Source: Flavobacteriales bacterium (GTDB lineage: Bacteria; Bacteroidota; Bacteroidia; UBA10329). From it: a stretch of DNA of 6,649 nt. The DNA lies in NCBI GenBank assembly GCA_003456455.1, contig DMRV01000032.1, positions 1 to 6,649 of the forward strand, in the 5' to 3' direction. The position numbers and the translations under genes were made by a program. Below the pieces are notes generated by a model that searched no databases, was not told the origin of the DNA, and saw nothing but the letters and a program-made list of their open reading frames with translations. Positions 1-4,752 of the stretch are shown here, in pieces (position 1 is the first letter of the stretch; each line of letters starts with the position of its first letter).

Positions 1-1
1 T

Positions 2-808
2 GTTTTATTGCTTGGCTTGTTCCTCTTGTTCATGCAGTTGTACGGAAACGCAACGTGGAATTGGTTTATGAGTAAAATGAGCGTACTCCAATTCGTAATC
101 GGAATTGGGTTCAGTTTCTACTTTATAGTTTTTTGGGCATTGGGCATCCCCTACATTTATCTTACAATGAGTGGCAAGTTTCCGAGCTTGCAGAAATATA
201 AAATTCAAGATTCGCATCCTGGGCGCAATGGACCTAAAGTGCCAATTTCAAAAGCCGTAAAGCTGGTGTTATTCAATCAGTTCGCGGGCACACTCCCATT
301 CTTGGTAATCTTATACTATTTAGTTGCGCATTTCGGTTATACCGAACTCCACCCTGTAGAACCGTGGTACGTTATACTGCTACAACTATTGGCTTTTCTG
401 TTGGTAGAAGACGTTCTCTTTTTTGCAGTGCATTGGACTATGCACAAGAAGTGGTTCTTTAAAAAATTCCACCGTGTACATCACGAGTATCGCGAGTCGA
501 TTGCCATTGCCACACATTATGTGCACTACGTAGAACACATTTTTGGCAACCTAATACCGGTTTTTGCCGGAATCATCATTCTGCAACCGCATCCCTTTAC
601 TATTCTGTTTTGGATATTGGTAGTTGTGATGAATGCGCTGCATACCCATTCGGGATATGCATTTCCGTGGATGAGCTATTCCGTACATCACGATTGGCAC
701 CACTACCACGTTAACGGTAGCTTTAGTGCAGTTGGGCTGATGGATAAGATTTTTGGAACCGATAAAGCGCTAGAAAAATTGCACAAAGAACACCAATCTC
801 AAAAATGA
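2..808 (+). CDS. Fatty acid hydroxylase / sterol desaturase superfamily membrane oxygenase (methylsterol-monooxygenase-like), 5' end unresolved
   Basis: This is an integral-membrane di-iron enzyme expected to hydroxylate or desaturate a lipid or sterol using O2. Counting from the TTG at 8 as residue 1, the superfamily histidine boxes are HWTMH (142-146), HRVHH (155-159) and HHDWHH (227-232). Extra histidines sit at HYVHYVEH (170-177) and HTHSGY (212-217). The KYKIQ stretch (64-68) before the catalytic part, and HTHSGY, resemble C4-methylsterol monooxygenases, but substrate cannot be read from this. Hydrophobic segments lie near 27-53, 88-108, 121-140 and 180-212. The frame is open to the left edge, so the true start may lie outside the window; internal candidates are ATG 32, 68 and 77. 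The stop codon overlaps the next gene's start (ATGA), which suggests translational coupling. The superfamily call is confident; the sterol-type reading is inference. Confidence 0.85.
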   Translation, partial: VLLLGLFLLFMQLYGNATWNWFMSKMSVLQFVIGIGFSFYFIVFWALGIPYIYLTMSGKFPSLQKYKIQDSHPGRNGPKVPISKAVKLVLFNQFAGTLPFLVILYYLVAHFGYTELHPVEPWYVILLQLLAFLLVEDVLFFAVHWTMHKKWFFKKFHRVHHEYRESIAIATHYVHYVEHIFGNLIPVFAGIIILQPHPFTILFWILVVVMNALHTHSGYAFPWMSYSVHHDWHHYHVNGSFSAVGLMDKIFGTDKALEKLHKEHQSQK

Positions 809-1176
809 TAACCGAACACATAGATCTCATATTGCTGGTTACGGGTTGCATTACTTCAGTAGTTACGCTACAATTCTTTTTCCCAGATATGTATGCCAAT
901 AAGATTCTGAAAATTGAGTTGGTTGATGATGTTTCGCGGTTCTACTTTGCGCACTGGGGCTTGGTTGTCTTATCCATTTCCATTATGCTGGTAAGTGCTT
1001 CGTTTATTCCTGAAATGCAGAAACCTGTGGCCTTTGCTACACTGATTGAGAAAGCACCTTTGGCCTTTTTAGTTTTTAAGAATTACAAAAAACCATACGC
1101 TAAGATGATGCTTCCTGCCGCTATGTTCGATACGGTTTGTAGTGTACTGTATGTCTTATTCCTACTTGGGTTTTAG
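805..1176 (+). CDS. Small four-helix membrane protein of unknown function, coupled to the hydroxylase
   Basis: I do not recognise a family for this 123-residue protein. It is strongly hydrophobic, with probable membrane helices near residues 7-27, 47-68, 75-92 (weakest) and 103-122. Short polar loops separate them: a charged one around 33-45 (KILKIELVDDVSR) and a lysine-rich one at 92-100 (KNYKKPYAK). It has no cleavable signal peptide and no histidine clusters that would suggest its own metal site. Its ATG overlaps the hydroxylase stop by 4 bp (ATGA), so the two are probably co-transcribed and translationally coupled. It may be a membrane partner or accessory subunit of that enzyme, but this rests on position alone. 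No clear terminator follows; the next gene is convergent 49 bp away. Confidence 0.7.
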   Translation: MITEHIDLILLVTGCITSVVTLQFFFPDMYANKILKIELVDDVSRFYFAHWGLVVLSISIMLVSASFIPEMQKPVAFATLIEKAPLAFLVFKNYKKPYAKMMLPAAMFDTVCSVLYVLFLLGF

Positions 1177-1225
1177 TTCTAAATTTCAAAGAGCGTGAGC
1201 CGTTATTAGCCTGAGCTGCAGGGTC

Positions 1226-1924
1226 TTAACAAATCAGCAATAACCTTTTCTCTCCCCGTTTTTCCTTCGGAGCACGATGCAAACAAGGAAGCACTTGGCT
1301 TTCTGGATAATCAACCGCCAGCTTCCATAAGTAACCAGCGCCCGTGCTTATTGGGCTTGCATTCGGGTTGGCTTGGTAGTGTAAATCAAAGAAGTGTTCG
1401 GTTAAGAAGAATTCAAAACCTTCCTCTTCTCCATCATATAGTTTTTTGAGTTCGTTCCGTATTTCCGTGATGAGCACTTTCTGTTTGCCTTCTGCATTGG
1501 GTAATATTTCACTCGGCTCGCCATGGTAGGTACATAAAAAGGTAGCGGTTGGTATAGGAGAGCGGTCTACATGAAAAGAATACACATCGGTTGGGAAAAA
1601 CGGGTATATATCGTCCCTATCGTAATGATTGATAACGTTAAGAATGGGCGATGCGCCATGAGCTTTCAGCAGCTTCAAATCATTTAGAAGTATTTCGCGG
1701 GCAAGTTGTCCTTGTGGGCTTAGCTGAAGTGCCTGCAGTTCTTCTGGTTCAATGGTAGCTATGTTTTCGCTTGAGTTTAACTTATCGACTATCTCAGCAA
1801 AATCGCCACGCTGTGTACGACTCCAACACATAGCATTGTTTTCTCCCTGAAAGGGTGTTGAAACAAGTTCTTGAAAACTGCTGACATAACGAATTTGACT
1901 CTCAGCAGGAGCGGACGCTAGCAT
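1226..1924 (-). CDS. DUF1826-like protein, possibly Fe(II)/2-oxoglutarate-dioxygenase-like
   Basis: The 232-residue soluble protein matches my memory of DUF1826 proteins. It has an N-terminal AMCWSR segment (31-36), a central FHVDRSPIP stretch (117-125), then CTYHGEPSEILPN (131-143) and a C-terminal HRAP...RLLLIC end (216-232). His118-x-Asp120 with distal His216, and a basic Lys226/Arg227 about ten residues on, has the spacing of an Fe(II)/2-oxoglutarate oxygenase metal triad and co-substrate anchor. That enzymatic reading is inference. In Proteobacteria DUF1826 genes often sit near zinc-responsive genes; none is seen here. The ATG at 1924 is preceded by no Shine-Dalgarno sequence. A perfect 12-bp palindrome lies 19 bp upstream of it. 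The gene diverges from the kinase at 2104 and converges on the gene ending at 1176. Confidence 0.7.
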   Translation of the reverse strand: MLASAPAESQIRYVSSFQELVSTPFQGENNAMCWSRTQRGDFAEIVDKLNSSENIATIEPEELQALQLSPQGQLAREILLNDLKLLKAHGASPILNVINHYDRDDIYPFFPTDVYSFHVDRSPIPTATFLCTYHGEPSEILPNAEGKQKVLITEIRNELKKLYDGEEEGFEFFLTEHFFDLHYQANPNASPISTGAGYLWKLAVDYPESQVLPCLHRAPKEKRGEKRLLLIC

Positions 1925-1943
1925 GGCTGTTTAACAGATGATT

Positions 1944-1955
1944 TAATCATGATTA
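1944..1955. promoter_or_regulatory. Perfect 12-bp palindrome, candidate operator
   Basis: TAATCATGATTA is its own reverse complement. It lies 19 bp upstream of the DUF1826-like start codon, in the intergenic region shared with the divergent kinase, which suits a dimeric regulator. No regulator is identifiable, and a palindrome this short can arise by chance in AT-rich DNA. Confidence 0.35.
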
Positions 1956-2054
1956 CACGCAACAAGACGCTAATTTAGCACCGTTACACGCTTATACCAG
2001 CAGCGCATTTCTAAAAGGTGGGTTGCACTAAAAGTTAGCTTATTGCGCGTGTAC
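1953..2054. repeat. TACACGC motif repeated in the divergent intergenic region
   Basis: TTACACGC occurs at 1953-1960 and 1984-1991, 31 bp apart, which is close to three helical turns. GCGTGTAC at 2047-2054 is the motif inverted (TACACGC core). The first copy touches the palindrome at 1944-1955, and GCTAATTTAGC at 1969-1979 (5-bp arms, one central base) lies between the two direct copies. The pattern fits binding sites for a regulator acting on one or both divergent genes. There is no direct evidence of binding. Confidence 0.35.
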
Positions 2055-2103
2055 AAATAGTAAATTCGGTTTTCAGTATTACAGCACATCTACAGCTCAC
2101 TTT

Positions 2104-3072
2104 ATGAATCCCGATTTCAAGGACTACCTTTTAAAAGTGACCGATTCCGCTGAATGCAAAGAAGTGGAGATAATCCAATCTTTATGGAGCGGGTATGGTA
2201 AGATTTCTCGTTACGCGTTGCAGGATTCTCCCCTTGACGCTGTGGTGGTCAAGCATATTTCCTTAAACAAGACGGATGAGCATCCGAGAGGTTGGAATAC
2301 GGACCTCTCTCATCAAAGAAAGGTAAAGTCGTATGAGGTGGAAATACGTTGGTATCAGCAATGGAATCAGCATTGCAACGCATCTTCTAAAACAGCTAAG
2401 TTTCTTGGTTCCTTGTCTCAAGAAAGAGAACAGTGGATAATACTAGAAGATTTGGATGCTCAATTTCCCGTACGAAAACAGCATGTAGCCCTATCAGAAG
2501 TACAGACGTGCTTGCAATGGTTAGCCAACTTTCATGGCACGTTTATGAGTAAAGAGCCCAAAGGTTTATGGGAGATTGGCACCTACTGGCACTTAGCTAC
2601 TAGGCCAGAAGAGTTTGAGAAAATCGAGCATCAGGAACTGAAACAAAAAGCGCATAAGCTTGATGAATTACTAACCAGTTGCACCTACCAGACCATTGTG
2701 CATGGAGATGCCAAACTGGCTAACTTTTGTTTTTCTGAATCTGGTGAAAATGTAGCCGCAGTAGATTTCCAATATGTTGGTGGTGGTTGCGGAATGAAGG
2801 ACGTGGCTTACTTATTTGGTAGCTGCCTTTCTAGCGATGAATGCGAAACCCTTAACGAGGCATTATTGGACTTTTATTTTTCGGAGCTTGAAAAGGCGTT
2901 GAAGAACGCCAATCGTGATATCGAATTTAAATTGCTAGAACAAGAATGGAGAACCATGTTTCCTATTGCTTGGACGGACTTTACTCGGTTCTTACTTGGA
3001 TGGATGCCTGCCCATCAAAAGGTGAACAGTTATAGTCTCAATATGATGCAATCTGTTTTATTGAAATTATAG
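2104..3072 (+). CDS. Aminoglycoside-phosphotransferase-fold small-molecule kinase (EcKL/CHK-like)
   Basis: This 322-residue soluble protein has the protein-kinase-like fold of the APH, choline kinase and ecdysteroid-kinase-like families, which transfer phosphate from ATP to a small-molecule hydroxyl. The N-lobe shows VVVKH with probable ATP-binding Lys50, and Glu80 in EVEIRWY as the likely helix-C glutamate. ILEDLD (113-118) suits the hinge. The catalytic loop is HGDAKLAN (200-207) with base Asp202 and Asn207, and the metal-binding DFQ motif starts at Asp221. The length is typical. The glycine-rich run after DFQ and the absence of recognisable aminoglycoside-binding features favour an EcKL/CHK-type metabolic kinase over a resistance enzyme, but the substrate is unknown. 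The ATG at 2104 has no Shine-Dalgarno sequence. A weak -7-like box (TAAATTCG) lies at 2061-2068. Confidence 0.85.
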   Translation: MNPDFKDYLLKVTDSAECKEVEIIQSLWSGYGKISRYALQDSPLDAVVVKHISLNKTDEHPRGWNTDLSHQRKVKSYEVEIRWYQQWNQHCNASSKTAKFLGSLSQEREQWIILEDLDAQFPVRKQHVALSEVQTCLQWLANFHGTFMSKEPKGLWEIGTYWHLATRPEEFEKIEHQELKQKAHKLDELLTSCTYQTIVHGDAKLANFCFSESGENVAAVDFQYVGGGCGMKDVAYLFGSCLSSDECETLNEALLDFYFSELEKALKNANRDIEFKLLEQEWRTMFPIAWTDFTRFLLGWMPAHQKVNSYSLNMMQSVLLKL

Positions 3073-3135
3073 AGAAGTTTGCCGAAGGGTTCGCCCAAGG
3101 GTGTTACTAGCTTTGGAGCGTTAGCTGCACATCTG

Positions 3136-3750
3136 CTACAGGGCTATAGTTATCAATTGCAAGTGCCCAAATAAGTAATTGGTTTTTCCTTCAATCTTAA
3201 AGCCAAATGAACTGAGATAATCGGCTAGTTCAGATTTAATGAAACTGAGATAATATTTGCTTTCAAACGTATCTATCAACCGCGATGAACACCATCCTAT
3301 AAACTTGTTTTGGGGCAAGTCATATTCCAGAATACAGAGCTTCCCGTCTTTTTTCAATACTCTTTTTGCTTCTTCCAATACAGAAGTTCGTATGTCCAAC
3401 GGCATGTCGTGTAGTCCTAAACTGATTGTAACGATGTCGAACTTATCATCCTCAAAGCTCATTTCGCTTGCATCCATTTGTACGAAAGAAAGATTGCCGT
3501 TTGTCTTTTTCTTTTTGGCAACATCCAGCATTTTAGATGACAAGTCAATTCCTACAACTTCTTTTGCGTTTGCGCTTAAAGCAATTGCTAAACTTCCTGT
3601 TCCGGTTGCTACATCTAAAACAGTTTTATTTACCGGATTTATTTCCTGCGTGATTTTCTTTCTTACGCTAGATAGGATTATTTCAAACCCATCATAGATG
3701 GGAGCCCACCTCGAAAATAGTTTGTGATTATACGCTACGTAGTCTTTCAT
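3136..3750 (-). CDS. Class I SAM-dependent methyltransferase, UbiE/COQ5-like
   Basis: This 204-residue soluble methyltransferase shows the Rossmann SAM-binding motifs in order: motif I VLDVATGTGSLAI (44-56), acidic GIDLS with Asp69 for the SAM ribose, QMDAS with Asp93 near the adenine, and FDIVTISLGLHDMP (104-117), followed by a VLKKDGKLCILEYD strand (131-144). The N-terminal YVAYNHKLFSRWAPIYD pattern resembles UbiE/MenG-type enzymes. However, it is shorter than typical UbiE and has no quinone genes beside it, so the substrate could be any small molecule. The ATG at 3750 gives a normal methyltransferase N-terminus. The frame stays open for 23 codons further upstream without an ATG, GTG or TTG. 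A 7-bp inverted repeat ends 10 nt before the start. The gene converges on the kinase gene across a 63-bp gap with no strong terminator. Confidence 0.85.
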   Translation of the reverse strand: MKDYVAYNHKLFSRWAPIYDGFEIILSSVRKKITQEINPVNKTVLDVATGTGSLAIALSANAKEVVGIDLSSKMLDVAKKKKTNGNLSFVQMDASEMSFEDDKFDIVTISLGLHDMPLDIRTSVLEEAKRVLKKDGKLCILEYDLPQNKFIGWCSSRLIDTFESKYYLSFIKSELADYLSSFGFKIEGKTNYLFGHLQLITIAL

Positions 3751-3760
3751 TTTTCGGTAC

Positions 3761-3798
3761 GCTAAAGTTTCTTCGCTTACGCCAAGTACGGCTTTAGC
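3761..3798 (-). repeat. Inverted repeat in the methyltransferase leader
   Basis: GCTAAAG at 3761-3767 and CTTTAGC at 3792-3798 are exact reverse complements separated by 24 bp. On the minus strand they would form a 7-bp hairpin ending 10 nt before the methyltransferase ATG. It could be a leader structure or an operator pair. There is no T-run, so it is not a terminator. Confidence 0.4.
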
Positions 3799-3814
3799 TA
3801 TATCCTCATTTCGC

Positions 3815-3831
3815 AGGGTTTACACTACCCT
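3815..3831. repeat. Short inverted repeat AGGGT / ACCCT
   Basis: AGGGT at 3815-3819 and ACCCT at 3827-3831 flank a 7-base loop in the gap between the two-helix protein gene and the methyltransferase gene. There is no adjacent T-tract on either strand, so its role is unclear. Confidence 0.25.
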
Positions 3832-3841
3832 AGCCTTCTTT

Positions 3842-3865
3842 GGTTGTAGCGGTAACTCGCTAACC
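3842..3865 (-). repeat. Stem-loop directly after the stop of the two-helix protein gene
   Basis: Read on the minus strand, GGTTAGCG pairs with CGCT and AACC across a 6-base loop, with an AC bulge, giving an 8-bp stem. It begins one base after the TAA stop. AACCAAAG rather than a T-tract follows, so a classic intrinsic terminator is unlikely. A 3'-end stabilising structure is possible. Confidence 0.35.
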
Positions 3866-3866
3866 T

Positions 3867-4091
3867 TTACCGTTTCCTGTAAAGAGCCACAATGCATCCA
3901 ACAGTTAGGATTAGCGCAGTAGGTTTAATTAACACCCTGAGCGTTAACCACCAATCTCCTACACTGGGGTACCATTCGTTAATTTCTTCCAAAGGGCCTG
4001 TAAGTATCCAACGCACCCATGGATTAAACGTAGCTCCAACTACCACCACACTAAGCAGTAATACTAACCAAAGCAGTTTATTTCCTTTCAT
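3867..4091 (-). CDS. Small two-helix membrane protein, unknown function
   Basis: I recognise no family for this 74-residue protein. It has two probable membrane helices, near residues 6-22 and 54-70. The loop between them is tryptophan-rich (W25, W28, W40, W47, W48) with acidic residues (LEEINEWYP). A basic start (MKGNK) and basic tail (YRKR) suggest both termini lie in the cytoplasm. I chose this frame over the overlapping plus-strand ORF because the hydrophobic pattern and flanking charges are those of a real membrane protein, while the plus-strand product is low-complexity Ser/Thr-rich. It lies between the ankyrin and methyltransferase genes in the same direction, with gaps of 105 and 116 bp, so tight co-translation is unlikely. 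A 14-bp imperfect palindrome lies 17 bp upstream of its start. Confidence 0.6.
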   Translation of the reverse strand: MKGNKLLWLVLLLSVVVVGATFNPWVRWILTGPLEEINEWYPSVGDWWLTLRVLIKPTALILTVGCIVALYRKR

Positions 4092-4108
4092 TGTTAAGAC
4101 TATCTATA

Positions 4109-4122
4109 ATCGCCAAGGCGAT
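4109..4122. promoter_or_regulatory. Inverted repeat ATCGCC-AA-GGCGAT, candidate operator
   Basis: Six-base arms match perfectly around a two-base centre, 17 bp upstream of the two-helix protein's start codon. The loop is too small for a good RNA hairpin, so a protein-binding site is more plausible. Confidence 0.35.
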
Positions 4123-4144
4123 GATTCATTGCTATATCTACTCC

Positions 4145-4194
4145 AAGGATAAGAAATCTAACGCAAAACGGTTCATGAGTGCGTGGTTATCCTT
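4145..4194 (-). repeat. Nested inverted repeats after the ankyrin gene
   Basis: The outer arms AAGGATAA (4145-4152) and TTATCCTT (4187-4194) are perfect 8-bp reverse complements. Inside them ACGCA (4161-4165) and TGCGT (4180-4184) form a second 5-bp pair around a 14-base loop. On the minus strand the structure begins two bases after the ankyrin stop codon. The internal loop is asymmetric (8 and 2 bases). No T-run follows, and the core-site sequences of integron attC sites are absent. Confidence 0.45.
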
Positions 4195-4196
4195 CT

Positions 4197-4487
4197 TTAC
4201 AAAACGCTTTTCAGCAATTTCACTATTTCGGTATGCTTGTGCTGCTGTGCCATTGTAAGCGCGGTATCTGAACTAAACCCTGCTTTTAGTTCTGGTTTGG
4301 CACCATTGTCTAGTAAAAACTGTGCTATTTCTAGATGCCCAAAAGTGGCTGCTTCTATTAACGGTGTGGTTAAAAACTCGGGGTGCTGGTAATTGGGATT
4401 CTCCCCCATTCTAATGTGGTAACGTACCAATGGTAAATCGCCATTTTGGGCGGCTACCAACATTTCTTTCCAATCTCCTGCTGCCAT
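4197..4487 (-). CDS. Small ankyrin-repeat protein
   Basis: The 96-residue protein consists almost entirely of ankyrin repeats, which form a helix-turn-helix stack used for protein-protein contacts. The repeats are approximately residues 6-38 (AAQNGDLPLVRYHIRMGENP), 39-71 (TPLIEAATFGHLEIAQFLLD then NGAKP) and a shorter capping repeat at 72-96 (TALTMAQQHKHTEIVKLL). It has no signal peptide, so a cytoplasmic location is likely. No catalytic domain is attached and the partner is unknown; the neighbouring membrane peptide and methyltransferase give no clear clue. The ATG at 4487 starts the first repeat sensibly. A -33/-7-like pair lies immediately upstream. The plus-strand ORF over this gene is a shadow. 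Confidence 0.85.
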   Translation of the reverse strand: MAAGDWKEMLVAAQNGDLPLVRYHIRMGENPNYQHPEFLTTPLIEAATFGHLEIAQFLLDNGAKPELKAGFSSDTALTMAQQHKHTEIVKLLKSVL

Positions 4488-4491
4488 GGTT

Positions 4492-4523
4492 TAAAGCTAA
4501 GCCGAAGCATGGTTACTTACAAA
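4492..4523 (-). promoter_or_regulatory. Candidate Bacteroidota promoter of the ankyrin gene
   Basis: On the minus strand TTTG (4523-4520) is followed after 20 bp by TAGCTTTA (4499-4492), one mismatch from the -7 consensus TAnnTTTG. Only four bases separate it from the ATG, so transcription would begin at or beside the start codon, giving a leaderless or nearly leaderless message. Confidence 0.4.
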
Positions 4524-4542
4524 CAGCAAGGTTGTTGAGTAT

Positions 4543-4561
4543 GCGTTACAAACGCGTGTTT
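4543..4561. repeat. Overlapping inverted repeats GCGTT/AACGC and AAAC/GTTT
   Basis: GCGTT (4543-4547) and AACGC (4551-4555) are separated by three bases. AAAC (4550-4553) and GTTT (4558-4561) flank GCGT. They lie 56-74 bp upstream of the ankyrin start. They may be a regulator site; the short arms allow chance. Confidence 0.25.
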
Positions 4562-4587
4562 CAATAGCAAACCACATATTGCTGCTT

Positions 4588-4639
4588 TTAGCCGTTAATA
4601 GCTACTAAAAATCAACCAATTAGCCGTTTTCGGCTATTG
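4588..4639. repeat. Direct repeat TTAGCCGTT and adjacent hairpin
   Basis: TTAGCCGTT occurs at 4588-4596 and 4620-4628, 32 bp apart. The second copy begins a hairpin: TAGCCG (4621-4626), loop TTTT, CGGCTA (4631-4636). Outer CAA (4617-4619) and TTG (4637-4639) extend it to nine pairs with one bulged T. No gene ends here on either strand, so it is not an obvious gene terminator. It could be a regulatory structure or belong to a short unannotated RNA. Confidence 0.4.
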
Positions 4640-4740
4640 AATTTTGGCGCGTTACTTGTCTGGGCGGTTATTCCAATACCTGAACACCACCATAATTACG
4701 CTTCTGATAGACATGAGACAATGCAACCCGCCCTGCCTAC

Positions 4741-4748
4741 TACATTTG
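4741..4748 (+). promoter_or_regulatory. Candidate -7 box TACATTTG before the nuclease gene
   Basis: TACATTTG matches the Bacteroidota -7 consensus TAnnTTTG exactly and lies four bases before the ATG at 4753, the same spacing as on the divergent ankyrin gene. No TTTG or TTG is present at the expected -33 distance, which keeps confidence modest. Confidence 0.4.
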
Positions 4749-4752
4749 CCGC

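Noticed and set aside
5..217. 70-codon minus-strand ORF at the left edge
   Set aside because: Antisense to the hydroxylase N-terminal region; no motif.
2104..3072. Antibiotic-resistance aminoglycoside phosphotransferase
   Set aside because: The shared catalytic loop is common to many kinases. No resistance-type substrate features or mobile context are visible.
3086..3105. GGG-TTCG-CCC stem as a terminator between the kinase and methyltransferase genes
   Set aside because: Only three pairs and no T-tract on either strand.
3257..3697. 146-codon plus-strand ORF
   Set aside because: Antisense to the methyltransferase, whose SAM motifs are clear. The plus-strand product has no recognisable motif and is rich in Ser and Phe, as expected from a reverse-complement shadow.
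3892..4152. 86-codon plus-strand ORF over the two-helix protein gene
   Set aside because: The product is Ser/Thr-rich without domain features, while the minus frame gives two membrane helices with basic ends.
4183..4392. 69-codon plus-strand ORF
   Set aside because: Antisense to the ankyrin repeats; its Cys/Ser-rich sequence looks like a shadow.
3073..4752. Integron cassette array with attC sites
   Set aside because: Searched by eye for GTTRRRY / RYYYAAC core pairs around the structured gaps. The candidates (GTTAGCT, GTTATCC, GTTAAGA) all break the consensus, and no integrase is present. Nested repeats alone are not enough.
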